64,000 nt of DNA from Fibrobacter sp. (GCA_024398845.1 JAKSIM010000007.1:1-64000); one strand, 5' to 3'. Shown: positions 32,910 through 43,090, numbered from the stretch's first letter. Program-made: numbers and translations. Notes: generated from the letters alone by a model not told the origin.

Positions 32910-32956
32910 GTTTCATTTTGAAACAAAAAAAACGTTGTTATGTTTCGTTTTGAAAC
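32910..32956. promoter_or_regulatory. Twin palindromes GTTTC(A/G)TTTTGAAAC, candidate operators
   Basis: Sites at 32910-32924 and 32942-32956, 32 bp apart (three helical turns), in the 327-bp gap between the XRE gene and groES. The spacing suits cooperative binding of a dimeric regulator on one DNA face. Confidence 0.6.
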
Positions 32957-33076
32957 GTAAACTCGTCTGCTTAAGGAAACGCGAATTCGTCTGTTTATAT
33001 TGATTCACCTTTTTTTAGGGTGTTTTGTCTGTTCCTTTGCAAAAAGCTTGCCAATTGTCCACTTTGGCACGGCTTT

Positions 33077-33115
33077 TGCTATTTTTGCTGCGAAAACAAT
33101 ATAGTCCAATTTGGA
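33077..33115 (+). promoter_or_regulatory. Possible groES promoter with overlapping palindrome
   Basis: TTGCTA (33077-33082) and TATAGT (33101-33106) with 18-bp spacing, followed by the perfect palindrome GTCCAA-T-TTGGAC (33104-33116). A related GTCCACTTTGGC lies at about 33057. No CIRCE element (TTAGCACTC-N9-GAGTGCTAA) is present. Confidence 0.4.
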
Positions 33116-33172
33116 CCAAGGTTTAAACAATGGGCCCGGCACTCCGGAGCCCGCAAAAATGAGGAAAATAAG

Positions 33173-33454
33173 ATGATCAAGCCTTTAGCAGATCGAATCG
33201 TTGTCAAGCCGGCCGAAGCCGAACAGAAGACTTCTTCTGGTCTCTTCATTCCGGATAACGCCAAGGAAAAGCCCATGCAGGGTAAGGTCGTGGCCGTTGG
33301 CCCGGGTCGCCGTAACGACAAGGGTGAACTCGTTGCCATGGAAGTCAAGGTGGGCGACGTGGTTCTGTACGGCAAGTACAGCGGCACCGAAGTGACCGTC
33401 GATGGCGAATCCTACCTCATCGTGAAGGAATCCGACATCTTCGCAACTCTTTAG
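33173..33454 (+). CDS. groES: Co-chaperonin GroES
   Basis: The ATG at 33173 has GAGG nine bases upstream. 93 residues: [20 protein letters not shown], the mobile loop [25 protein letters not shown], and [14 protein letters not shown]. It forms the heptameric lid of GroEL. The stop is followed directly by a heptamer array, which separates it by 188 bp from groEL, an unusually wide gap for this pair. Confidence 0.97.
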   Translation: MIKPLADRIVVKPAEAEQKTSSGLFIPDNAKEKPMQGKVVAVGPGRRNDKGELVAMEVKVGDVVLYGKYSGTEVTVDGESYLIVKESDIFATL

Positions 33455-33456
33455 TA

Positions 33457-33617
33457 GTGGTTAGTAAACAGTGGTTGGTAAACAGGACTGCAAAAGAAAA
33501 ATCGCACGTTATCAACCACAAAAAATTCAACCACTCTCAAAAAGTGATTTGTGATTGGGAAAAGGATCAACACTTTGTAAAAAAAATCCTAACCACCAAC
33601 CACTAACCACTAACCAC
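33457..33617. repeat. Composite heptamer element between groES and groEL
   Basis: Left array 33457-33484: GTGGTTA, GTAAACA, GTGGTTG, GTAAACA, two unit types alternating in one register. Right array 33590-33617: TAACCAC, CAACCAC, TAACCAC, TAACCAC. The interior lacks the two GC mini-hairpins of the other elements but has AAAGTGATTT and related short inverted stretches. Confidence 0.92.
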
Positions 33618-33624
33618 TTTTTAA

Positions 33625-35277
<1,653 letters not shown>

Positions 35278-35303
35278 TCCTGAAGAGTAATTCTATACTC
35301 CAC

Positions 35304-35343
35304 AAAAAATCCACGGACCTTCGCTGGGCCGTGGATTTTTGCA
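35304..35343 (+). terminator. Intrinsic terminator after groEL
   Basis: Stem AAAAATCCACGG / CCGTGGATTTTT, perfect over 12 bp. Confidence 0.88.
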
Positions 35344-35379
35344 TTTGCATTTTTTATTTGAATAAATTATTTTTTCCCC

Positions 35380-36057
35380 ATGATGCGATATCTTGTTCTC
35401 TTATCCTTACTTTTTCTTGCAGCCTGCGTCAACACGAAGCAAATCGATTTAGACGCAATTCAAACCAAAAGTGATTTTGAAGCGGCGAAACACGATGCCT
35501 TTGCAAAATTTCATAAGAATATCCATTTAGATGCACCTTGGGCGAAAGACCAGGTAGATTGCGTATCTGAACTTGCACAAGATTTGAAAAAACTTAAGGA
35601 CAAACTCGAGGCGACCGTCCCCAATACAACTCTCATCAATCTCGAAGAAACAGACCTGTTGTCCTTGTTCACCGCGACATTTTTAGGCGAAGAAGACGCA
35701 TATGCGTTCTTCCTTTACTCGATTCAAAAGCACGATTCGCTTGAAACTGAAATGAAGAAATTTGACGAAATAGCTCCCAACGTCAATTATGAGGAAAAGG
35801 TCCTTGCGCAGGCTACCAGCTACGATCGGGCTATCGCCTTTATTTCGCAATTGAACACAAGCCGCGAAAACAAGGAGATGATGATCCTTTATTCTAAATA
35901 CCTATTGATCAAGTACGGCTTCAACCACCAAAGCGCCGAGCTTGCCCAAATACAGTACAGAAATAAAAAAGAATGGTTGGCCGAAGAAACGGATTTGTTC
36001 CTGACGAAGTATCCGGATACCCAATATCAAACATTCATCAAGCAATGGACGATATGA
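35380..36057 (+). CDS. Lipoprotein of unknown function
   Basis: 225 residues with a lipobox (LLFLAAC, Cys16). The mature part is acidic and mainly helical (SDFEAAKHDAFAKFHKNIHLDAPWAKDQVDCVSELAQDLKK...). No family is recognised. The ATA-TGA end overlaps the start of the next lipoprotein gene, so the two are translationally coupled and probably act together. AT-richer than groEL. Confidence 0.75.
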   Translation: MMRYLVLLSLLFLAACVNTKQIDLDAIQTKSDFEAAKHDAFAKFHKNIHLDAPWAKDQVDCVSELAQDLKKLKDKLEATVPNTTLINLEETDLLSLFTATFLGEEDAYAFFLYSIQKHDSLETEMKKFDEIAPNVNYEEKVLAQATSYDRAIAFISQLNTSRENKEMMILYSKYLLIKYGFNHQSAELAQIQYRNKKEWLAEETDLFLTKYPDTQYQTFIKQWTI

Positions 36058-36677
36058 AAAATTTTAACGTACTGATTTTAACGTTGGTACTGCTTCTTTT
36101 AGCGTCGTGCTCCCGCGCTCCAAGAACTTTGGTCAATCCGGAATGGACCTCTAAGGCCTCAAGCTACACCGTTGTTTACACTGAACCCTATATTGTGAAC
36201 CAAAGCGATTTTGATGATGACTTTTTCGATGACAAGGAAGGTTTCGCGCAATGGTTTGCTAGGGAGCTTTCTACCAATTTGACAAAGCTCTCAGGCATAC
36301 AGCCGCAAATGCAAATCATCGCAGAAGATTCGCTTGCAACGGTTGCCATGGAGTACTATTCAAACGAGACTATCAATGTCCCGTTCCCCAGATTTGCAGA
36401 AAATTTCCAAGGCATTGTCTTCTACATACACCCAATACGTACAAACCGTTACATGGACGCTTGCTACAGGTCGCGATGCAATAGTCTTCCGAATAATGCA
36501 TTTATTATGAGCGGTCAATTTACCGTTTTAGACATTTCGACCAAAAAGATTCTCGCCTATGGAGACATTTCCAGCGCGCAAACTTTTCATTTCGCACTGA
36601 CAAAGAGCGATTGGGAAAACGCCGTAAAGGAGATGGCTAAAAATATGCTAGAAAATACGCCGCTTCTTATTGAATAA
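36054..36677 (+). CDS. Second lipoprotein, coupled to the first
   Basis: The start is the ATG at 36054, overlapping the upstream stop as ATGA. 207 residues with lipobox LLLLASC (Cys about 18). The mature domain (TLVNPEWTSKASSYTVVYTEPYIVNQSDFDDDFF ... FTVLDISTKKILAYGDISSAQTF) looks alpha/beta and somewhat like periplasmic lipoproteins that bind outer-membrane partners. Function unknown. Confidence 0.72.
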   Translation: MKNFNVLILTLVLLLLASCSRAPRTLVNPEWTSKASSYTVVYTEPYIVNQSDFDDDFFDDKEGFAQWFARELSTNLTKLSGIQPQMQIIAEDSLATVAMEYYSNETINVPFPRFAENFQGIVFYIHPIRTNRYMDACYRSRCNSLPNNAFIMSGQFTVLDISTKKILAYGDISSAQTFHFALTKSDWENAVKEMAKNMLENTPLLIE

Positions 36678-36689
36678 ATCCTAAATCAA

Positions 36690-36719
36690 ATACCTCGCTT
36701 TTTAGCGGGGTGTTTTTTT
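36690..36719 (+). terminator. Intrinsic terminator after the lipoprotein pair
   Basis: ACCTCGC-TTTTTA-GCGGGGT followed by G and a T run. Confidence 0.75.
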
Positions 36720-36761
36720 GGAACGCCCAAATTTTAATTTTGTTTTTTCTACATTTAAAGT

Positions 36762-38129
36762 ATGAATATTCGGATTTCTGCGATTGCTTTAGCTTGTCTC
36801 ATTGGATTTTCAAATTCCGTGGCTTCGGACCCGCGTATTGAGCAGGGGGCCCGTTTTGAGGCCAAAGGCGAATTCGACAAAGCTCTAGGGGAGTATCGTT
36901 CTGTTTTGGCGGAAGACCCTAGGAATTCTGAAGCGTATTTTGCGGCTGCCGAAGTTCGCATGAAAATGAAGGACTACAGTGGCGCCTTGGCAAACTACCG
37001 CTTGGCTTACAAGTTCGAACCGACCATGAGCGTCGCCTACGAAGGAGCTGCGAAGGTTTACGAGGCTTTGGGCCAAAAGGCGAAGGCCGATGCCGAACGC
37101 ATGAAGGACCCGAAGAACAGACCTGCCGAAGAAGTTGCCGATTCTGCTGTCGAAACTCCGGCTGCTGAAACTGCACCTGCGGTTTCGGCTGAAGCGCCTG
37201 CTGCCGAAGTTTCTGCTGCCGCCCCTGTCAAGGAAGTTGCCAAGACCCAGGAACCTGCTGCAGAGCCTGCTGTGCCAACAAGAAAGATTGCGGAAGCGCC
37301 GAAGGCAGAGCCCGTCAAGGAAGAAAAGGCGGTTGATGCTCCTGCTGCTGAAGATCCGTTTGAAAAGGGCAAGGCCTTGCTTGCCGAGGGTAAGTATAAG
37401 GAAGCCGCTCCGATGTGGCGCGAAGTCCTTGCCAAAAAGCCTGGTGATGCCGGTGCGTATTTTTATGCCGGTGTGACTCGCTATGAAATGGGTGAGTTCG
37501 ACAAGGCTGAGTTTAATTTGAAGAAAGGACTTTCGTACGCCGGAAAGGGTAATGAAGCCAATTACTATTTGGCTTTGATTTATCAGAAGACAAATCGCCC
37601 GGAACTAGAAAAGAAGTCCTTGGCTGCATTCTTGAAGAAGGCTGCTCCGGATGCAAACTTCCGCAAGGCGGCGGAAGACCGCATGGCCGAGATTAACGCC
37701 CCCGCAGCAAAGGAAACGGTTGCCGAAGAAGCTCCGGTAGAAACTCCAGAAGTAAAGACTGCTCCGGCCGAAACTGCGGCTGCTGTCGCTGCACCAAAAA
37801 AGGCGGCGAAGGTTCCTGAGACTGAGGTCGAAGGAAATTCCATTACCAAGGCGAATACGCTCTTTAAGGTGGGCGATTTCGAAACTGCCTTGCAAATGTA
37901 CAAGGCTTTGCTGGAAACGGAAATTACTCCGGACGAGCGCTATTTTGCCATGCTCCAGATGGGCAACATTTATCGCGAAATGCGCGACTTCCACAGCGCC
38001 GTGACACGCTACCGCGAGGTGGTGCAGCAGTTCCCGGACTCCGACTGGGCGACTGAGGCAGAGCGTGCGTTGGAAGATGCCGTGTGGCTCGAAAAGCACA
38101 GCAAGGATTTGCCGGCTCGCAAACGCTAA
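36762..38129 (+). CDS. Exported TPR-repeat protein with Ala/Pro/Glu linkers
   Basis: 455 residues with a signal peptide (1-22). TPR units occur at about 23-105 (GARFEAKGEFDKALGEYRSVLAEDPRNSEAYFAAAEV...), 200-290 (GKALLAEGKYKEAAPMWREVLAKKPGDAGAYFYAGV) and 365-440 (ANTLFKVGDFETALQMYKALLE ... HSAVTRYREVVQQFPDSDWATEAERALED). They are separated by low-complexity Ala/Glu/Pro/Val linkers (about 120-195, 310-355). The last block resembles YbgF/CpoB-like TPRs. Probably a periplasmic scaffold; the partner is unknown. Confidence 0.75.
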   Translation: MNIRISAIALACLIGFSNSVASDPRIEQGARFEAKGEFDKALGEYRSVLAEDPRNSEAYFAAAEVRMKMKDYSGALANYRLAYKFEPTMSVAYEGAAKVYEALGQKAKADAERMKDPKNRPAEEVADSAVETPAAETAPAVSAEAPAAEVSAAAPVKEVAKTQEPAAEPAVPTRKIAEAPKAEPVKEEKAVDAPAAEDPFEKGKALLAEGKYKEAAPMWREVLAKKPGDAGAYFYAGVTRYEMGEFDKAEFNLKKGLSYAGKGNEANYYLALIYQKTNRPELEKKSLAAFLKKAAPDANFRKAAEDRMAEINAPAAKETVAEEAPVETPEVKTAPAETAAAVAAPKKAAKVPETEVEGNSITKANTLFKVGDFETALQMYKALLETEITPDERYFAMLQMGNIYREMRDFHSAVTRYREVVQQFPDSDWATEAERALEDAVWLEKHSKDLPARKR

Positions 38130-38155
38130 AAACGACTCGTTTGCTGGCTTTCATT

Positions 38156-38299
38156 AAATGCCGTGCCTGTTGACGTTCGCCAAATGCCGTGCCTGTTGAC
38201 GTTCGCCAAATGCCGTGCCTGTTGACGTTCGCCAAATGCCGCGCCTGTTGACGTTCGCCAAATGCCGCGCCTGTTGACGCTCGCCAAATGCCGTGAATA
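38156..38299. repeat. 26-bp tandem repeat, five full copies
   Basis: Units start AAATGCCG and end TTCGCC, at 38156, 38182, 38208, 38234 and 38260, plus a partial sixth at 38286. Copies differ only by GTG/GCG and TTC/CTC changes. Non-coding, downstream of the TPR gene; 26 is not a multiple of three. Confidence 0.95.
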
Positions 38300-38336
38300 T
38301 TGCGAATCCTCGTTTTAGGGTCTGTTTTTGTGAAAA

Positions 38337-38460
38337 TGATGGACCAAATTGCGTTTTTTGTGCGTTTGGTCCATCAATTTTGCCGAATTCCCTTTGACTG
38401 ATTACGAATAAAGTAATATTTGATGGACTAAATTGAAAAATTTAAGTGTTTGGTCCATCA
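38337..38460. repeat. Two 40-bp inverted-repeat elements TGATGGACCAAA-N16-TTTGGTCCATCA
   Basis: Element A 38337-38376 has perfect 12-bp arms. Element B 38421-38460 has one change (GGACTAAA) and can be extended by two matching bases outwards. Both have a 16-base interior, not conserved except for TTG at the left and G at the right. They start 84 bp apart, upstream of the GH16 gene and after the 26-bp array. The rest of the 455-bp gap shows nothing else. Confidence 0.95.
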
Positions 38461-38584
38461 AAATCCCCAAAATGCCGTTATTGCCCTTTGCCGGATTTTG
38501 AATTTGTGTGTTTTGAGTATATATTTAGAGTGCCCAAGTTGAGTTACGCACATTGCACTGGCTTGGACGAGGAATGGTTTTGGT

Positions 38585-40162
38585 ATGATTTTTTCGCGTA
38601 GTGTGGCAATGTCGGCTGCGGTCGGCTTAATTGGCTTAGTGGGTTCTTCTTTTGCGGATCCGCCTTCAAATTTCAGTGGTTGGGAAAAGGTTTTCGAGGA
38701 CAACTTCGACGGAACCTCCCTTGACAAGAGCAAGTGGAACCCAACGTACAATTGGGGCCACACGCATAACCATCGTGCCTATTGCGTCGAGGAAAACGTC
38801 ATTGTCTCGGACGGCACGCTCAAGCTCAAGGGTGAAAAGAAGAAGAACCCGAACGCTCCCGCGACGGCGGAATTCAGCGGCAAAAAAGTTCCTGTGGATT
38901 ACACTTCGGCGGCCATTGACACCAAGGGCCATTTTGAAGTGAAGTACGGCTACATTGAAGGTCGATTCAAGGCTCCGTGGCAAAAGGGAACGTGGCCTGC
39001 GTTCTGGACCTTGCAAGACGGTTGGCCTCCGGAAATTGACATCCTCGAGATTCCCGCTTCTCGCAAGCAGCACCACTATTACATGCATTACACGGATCCG
39101 AGCTGGTATAACAGTCATGGCTCGGCGTGGGATCACGAGGCTTCGTTCGGCGGTCACAAGGACGACAATACGGACCGTTCGGCGGGTTTCCACAATTACG
39201 GTGTGGAGTGGGATGAAAGTACGATGTCGTTCTACTTTGACGACAAGAAGTTTGCGAGCTTCAACCGTCCGACGGAACTTAAGCAGTTGAGCGCCCAGTA
39301 CATTATCATCAATCTCGCCATTGGCGGCTGGGCTGGAGACGATATTGAGATTACGGCGGATAAGCCTGCATATTTTGAAAGTGATTGGGTGCGCGTGTGG
39401 CAGGCAAAGCCGGCGAAGCCCGATACGGTGCGTATTTACTCCATGGCATTTGGAACTTGCATGCAGCCGAATGCCGATAAGCAATTGGCACTTGGCGATT
39501 GCGAAAACGATGCCGCCGTCGCAATTGTCCAGCCTCTTAGCGGGTCGACTTATCGCATCAACTTTGGCGACGTGGTTGTCGAAATCCCGAACGAGAAGAC
39601 GGATGCTGGCTTGACTGCCGGTGTATATGAGTGGAACGGAAAGGCGCACCAGAAGGTTCTCATGGAAAAGCAGTCCGGCTATGACGGAACCGTGGTGCGC
39701 ATGAAGATGTCGCATAGCGATATGTACCTGCGTGCGACTACCGATGGCGAGCGCGTTGTGCAGAGTTGGGCCGATGATTGGGAATGGAACCAGAAGTGGC
39801 GACTCTTTGGGGCGAACGAAAAAATTCCGGTCAAGGATACGACTGCGAAAGATACGACGGGTGCTACGAAGGACACTTCTGTTACAGACACCTCAAAAAC
39901 TTATGTGAAACGTGGTGTGGGTAGCGAAACGACTGGCTGGATAAGCGATGTGCGCTATCGAAATAATAGTTTGTATGTTGTTCCGGCAAGTTTGCTTGGT
40001 GATAATGCCTTAGTGAGAATCTTCAATGTACATGGCAAAGAACTGATGCGTCAAAGGGTGCACCAATACGCTATTATGGATGTGACAAACTTACCTGCCG
40101 GTATTTATCAGGTGCTGATGGGCGAGGGCAAGAACATCGAAATGCTCCGCTTTAAAAAGTAA
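38585..40162 (+). CDS. Secreted GH16 beta-glucanase with ricin-like and sorting domains
   Basis: 525 residues: signal peptide (1-24), GH16 domain (about 30-275) with the catalytic EIDILE motif (Glu150, Asp152, Glu155), a ricin-type/CBM13-like domain (about 285-412: SMAFGTCMQPNADKQLALGDC ... QKWRLFGAN), a Thr/Asp-rich linker (KDTTAKDTTGATKDTS) and a C-terminal sorting-like domain (about 450-525: LVRIFNVHGKELMRQ ... LPAGIYQVLM). GH16 enzymes of this type cut beta-1,3 or mixed beta-1,3-1,4-glucans. A laminarinase or lichenase role is likely. Confidence 0.9.
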   Translation: MIFSRSVAMSAAVGLIGLVGSSFADPPSNFSGWEKVFEDNFDGTSLDKSKWNPTYNWGHTHNHRAYCVEENVIVSDGTLKLKGEKKKNPNAPATAEFSGKKVPVDYTSAAIDTKGHFEVKYGYIEGRFKAPWQKGTWPAFWTLQDGWPPEIDILEIPASRKQHHYYMHYTDPSWYNSHGSAWDHEASFGGHKDDNTDRSAGFHNYGVEWDESTMSFYFDDKKFASFNRPTELKQLSAQYIIINLAIGGWAGDDIEITADKPAYFESDWVRVWQAKPAKPDTVRIYSMAFGTCMQPNADKQLALGDCENDAAVAIVQPLSGSTYRINFGDVVVEIPNEKTDAGLTAGVYEWNGKAHQKVLMEKQSGYDGTVVRMKMSHSDMYLRATTDGERVVQSWADDWEWNQKWRLFGANEKIPVKDTTAKDTTGATKDTSVTDTSKTYVKRGVGSETTGWISDVRYRNNSLYVVPASLLGDNALVRIFNVHGKELMRQRVHQYAIMDVTNLPAGIYQVLMGEGKNIEMLRFKK

Positions 40163-40226
40163 AGATTATATACTTATAACTTAAGTGCTCCTCTAATAAT
40201 TGCTTTATGCAAAATTAGAGGGGGCC

Positions 40227-41429
40227 TTAAATCACTTGCAACAGAAGTCCCTTGAGGTACTGGCCCTCGGGGAAGGCTGTATTCACGGGGTGGTCGGCGG
40301 GTTGGCCGAAGCGTTCAATGATTTGAACGCGCCGTTTCGCATCGGCGGCGGCATCCGCGATAATCTTTTGGAACAAGTCCATTTCCATGAGGCCTGAACA
40401 GCTGAACGTGGCGAGCATGCCGCCTTCGGCCAATAGCTTCATGGCAAGCAGGTTGATGTCCTTGTAGCCGCGGCAGCCCTTTTGCAGGTTGTCCTTGCTT
40501 TCTACAAATTTAGGCGGGTCGAGGACGATGAAGTCGAATGTTTCCGCCTTGTCGCGGCACTTGCGCAGGTACTGGAAAACGTCCGCTTCTACGTGCGTCG
40601 CCTTTGCCGTAGCGAGCTTGTTACGCATGATGCCTTCTTTTGCAAGTTTCAGTGCATCCTTGGAAACGTCCACTTGATAAACGTGGTCGCAACCGCCACG
40701 GAGTGCGTAAAGTCCGAAACCGCCTGTATAGCAGAAGCAGTTGAGCATCTTTTTGCCTGCGGCGAGTTCACCGATGCGGCGGCGAGCGTCGCGCTGGTCT
40801 AGGTAGTAGCCCGTCTTGTGGCCGTTCTTCACGTCGATGGGGAAGAGGATCCCGTTTTCGTTGATGATGACGGGTTCGTCTGGGACTTCGCCGAATACGG
40901 TTCCTGTGCGGAGCGGGAGGCCTTCCTTTTGGCGTACGTCGGAATCGCAGCGTTCGTAGATGCCGCGGCAGCCCGTTTTTTCGGCGAGCAGTTCGTAAAT
41001 CACTTGGCGGTTCACTTCGGCGCCCGCGGCAAGGATTTCCACCGAGTAGATGTCGGCGTACTTGTCGATGATGCAGCCCGGAATGCCGTCGTTTTCGGCG
41101 TTGATCAAGCGGAATGCAATTTCTTTGTTCGCAATGTCAAAGCCGCGGCTCTTGCGGGCGGCGATGGCGCGGTCCAGAATGTCGCTGAAAAATTCGCGGT
41201 CAATCTGCGTGTTCTTTCCTTCGCTCCCGAAGGTCCAGAAACGCCCGCGGATCTGGGACTTGGGCGAGTACGCCGCAAGACCTAGAAAATCGCTGTGGTA
41301 GCTGTAAACTTCTACGACGTCCCCTAGCTTGGGGTCGCCAACAACTTCGTCGATGGCTCCGCTGAAAATCCACGGATGGTAGCGGAGAGCGGACTTCTCG
41401 CGTCCGGCTTTGAGGGTAATCGCTTTCAT
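40227..41429 (-). CDS. rlmI: RlmI-like 23S rRNA m5C methyltransferase
   Basis: 400 residues: an N-terminal PUA domain (KAGREKSALRYHPWIFSGAI), a middle domain, and a Rossmann methyltransferase (KMLNCFCYTGGFGLYALRGG, VYQVDVSKDALKLAKEG) with FIVLDPPKFVESK and the catalytic-type Cys in FSCSGLM. The GYYLDQRDAR segment is typical of the RlmI/RlmK group. Predicted to methylate C1962 of 23S rRNA. Confidence 0.88.
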   Translation of the reverse strand: MKAITLKAGREKSALRYHPWIFSGAIDEVVGDPKLGDVVEVYSYHSDFLGLAAYSPKSQIRGRFWTFGSEGKNTQIDREFFSDILDRAIAARKSRGFDIANKEIAFRLINAENDGIPGCIIDKYADIYSVEILAAGAEVNRQVIYELLAEKTGCRGIYERCDSDVRQKEGLPLRTGTVFGEVPDEPVIINENGILFPIDVKNGHKTGYYLDQRDARRRIGELAAGKKMLNCFCYTGGFGLYALRGGCDHVYQVDVSKDALKLAKEGIMRNKLATAKATHVEADVFQYLRKCRDKAETFDFIVLDPPKFVESKDNLQKGCRGYKDINLLAMKLLAEGGMLATFSCSGLMEMDLFQKIIADAAADAKRRVQIIERFGQPADHPVNTAFPEGQYLKGLLLQVI

Positions 41430-41448
41430 GCAGGGAAATATAGAAATA

Positions 41449-41680
41449 GTGGTTGGTGGTTAGTGGTTAGTGGTTAGTGGTTGGTGGTTAGGTTTTAGGG
41501 GCTAGAGGCTAGGGAAAAGTGTGGCGGCTACGCCGCATAACTATAAAACCCAACCACTGTTTACCAAGCACTGCATACTAATCACTTTTTACTATCTTTC
41601 TGCGTGCTTTTGCTACACCTCATAAAACCGCGCGAAGCGCCAAACTTCATCCTGCTTACCAACCACTGCTTACTAATCAT
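41449..41680. repeat. Composite heptamer element with three arrays
   Basis: Left array 41449-41511: nine units, GTGGTTG/GTGGTTA then GGTTTTA, GGGGCTA, GAGGCTA. Hairpin GGCGGCTACGCCGC (41523-41536). Middle array 41551-41592: CAACCAC, TGTTTAC, CAAGCAC, TGCATAC, TAATCAC, TTTTTAC. Then GCGCGAAGCGCC (about 41632-41643), then a right array 41653-41680: TGCTTAC, CAACCAC, TGCTTAC, TAATCAT. The last AT is the first two bases of the VanZ-like gene start codon. Confidence 0.93.
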
Positions 41681-42107
41681 GCTCGAATCCCTCTTTAACA
41701 AGTATCCGTTCTTCCGTGCCGTTCCAGCGATTCTTTGCATGGCCGTCATTTTCAAGCTTTCTTCCATGACGGGCGATGACCTGAAGGATTTTCCGCATGT
41801 GTGGGATAAACTTGCGCATACGTGCGAATATGCAACGCTTTGCGGATGCTTTGCCATGTGGTGGACCCGCAACGAATGGTCTAAGCGCCAGTGGCTGCGC
41901 GTACTCGTCGTGGTGGGGCTGACACTTGCTTACGGCTGCACCGACGAATATCACCAGCGTTTTGTGGAAGGCCGCAGTTGCGACGCCATGGACCTTGTGG
42001 CCGATACTCTCGGCGGCCTTATCGGCGGAACCGTCTATGCGCTTATCTGCAAACTTTTGAACAAGTATGACCCGATGCCACCTGATGCACCTAAAGAAGA
42101 AAATTAG
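41679..42107 (+). CDS. VanZ-like small membrane protein
   Basis: The start at 41679 (MLESLFNKYPFFRAVPAILC) is chosen because the longer frame translates repeat sequence. 142 residues with four likely membrane segments and the VanZ pattern WDKLAHTCEYATLCGCF and TDEYHQRFVEGRSCDAMDLVADTLGGLIGG. VanZ relatives have been linked to glycopeptide resistance, but most have no known job. No SD is visible; the heptamer array abuts the start. It overlaps the stop of convergent murB by three bases. Confidence 0.75.
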   Translation: MLESLFNKYPFFRAVPAILCMAVIFKLSSMTGDDLKDFPHVWDKLAHTCEYATLCGCFAMWWTRNEWSKRQWLRVLVVVGLTLAYGCTDEYHQRFVEGRSCDAMDLVADTLGGLIGGTVYALICKLLNKYDPMPPDAPKEEN

Positions 42108-43090
42108 AATTTACCAAGCAGTATAATTTCGCGTTGCAGCTTTATGCCGAATTTCTCGAAAACGGCGTTTTGTACAAATTCACTTAAGGTCTTGATGTCG
42201 CTTGCGGTGGCGTTGCCTGCATTCACGATGAAGTTCGCGTGGACTTGGCTCACTTCGGCGCCGCCGATGCGGTAGCCTTTGAGGCCCGCTTGCTCGATGT
42301 AATAGCCCGGGGCGATTTGCGTGGGCGTGTCGGCGGCTCCTGCGGCGAGGCGTTTGAAGGTGGAGCCTGCGTTTGGCATGCTGAGCGGTTGCGACTTGCG
42401 GCGTTTTTCCATGCATTCCTGCATTTCGCGTTCGAGGTCGGCGGCGGTTCTTGGGACGGCTTGTGCGGTGGTTTTGCCGAGGCTTGCTGCGGGCATTAAC
42501 TGGAACGTAGCGGAAAGAACGACTTCGGCATGATTTTTGCAGGAACCCGCGCATTTTTCTGCGACACTCGGTGGCATCGCGTTCAATTCCTGAAATAAAC
42601 TATGGCGATAACTGAACTTGCATTCGGCGGCGGTTCTTGTGTGCAAAGCGCCAGCGGAGTCTGCAGAAACGACTTCTACGCAGGTGTTGCCAATTTCCTG
42701 GCCGTAAGCGCCTGCATTCATATAGATGGCGCCGCCGAGGCTTCCGGGAATTCCTGCGAGTTTGTGCATGCCCTCCAAGCCTTGTGTAATGCTTGTGCGG
42801 GCGAGGCGGGCGAGCGGTGTTGCGGCCCCTGCGCGGATTTTGCCGCCTTCCAAAATCTCGATTTCCGAAAACGATTTGCCGAGTTGGATGATGTAGCCGT
42901 CGAACCCTTTGTCGCTTACGAGCAGGTTCGTTCCCTTGCCGAGCAAAAAGCTGGGGAGGCCCGATTCTTGCGCTTTGCGGTACACTTCAACAAGTTCGCT
43001 TGTATTTTCCACTTTCGCAAAAAATTTGGCTGGACCTCCAACCTTGAAGGATGTGTGCCTGCTCATCGGTTCGTTTTCAAGAATTTCCAT
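42104..43090 (-). CDS. murB: UDP-N-acetylenolpyruvoylglucosamine reductase
   Basis: The start at 43090 (MEILENEPMSRHTSFKVGG) fits the family. 328 residues: FAD domain (FLLGKGTNLLVSDKGFDGYII), LAGIPGSLGGAIYMNAGAYGQEI, and the catalytic Ser in MPNAGSTFKRL. Second step of UDP-MurNAc synthesis. It carries an extra Cys/Ala-rich loop (PSVAEKCAGSCKNHAEVV). Divergent from the primase gene with only 31 bp between starts. Confidence 0.95.
   Translation of the reverse strand: MEILENEPMSRHTSFKVGGPAKFFAKVENTSELVEVYRKAQESGLPSFLLGKGTNLLVSDKGFDGYIIQLGKSFSEIEILEGGKIRAGAATPLARLARTSITQGLEGMHKLAGIPGSLGGAIYMNAGAYGQEIGNTCVEVVSADSAGALHTRTAAECKFSYRHSLFQELNAMPPSVAEKCAGSCKNHAEVVLSATFQLMPAASLGKTTAQAVPRTAADLEREMQECMEKRRKSQPLSMPNAGSTFKRLAAGAADTPTQIAPGYYIEQAGLKGYRIGGAEVSQVHANFIVNAGNATASDIKTLSEFVQNAVFEKFGIKLQREIILLGKF

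Noticed and set aside
31899-33172. Integrated prophage or genomic island at the tRNA-Arg gene
   Set aside because: No integrase, no duplicated tRNA 3' end was found and groESL follows; only a lone XRE gene is present.
33079-33172. In-frame N-terminal extension of GroES to 33020
   Set aside because: The extension covers the promoter and palindrome region; the family start and SD are at 33173.
37924-38235. Minus-strand frame translating the 26-bp tandem repeat
   Set aside because: 26 is not a multiple of three, so frames change per unit, and most of this frame is antisense to the TPR gene.
40200-40397. Small plus-strand frame after the GH16 gene
   Set aside because: It lies antisense to rlmI and has no SD.
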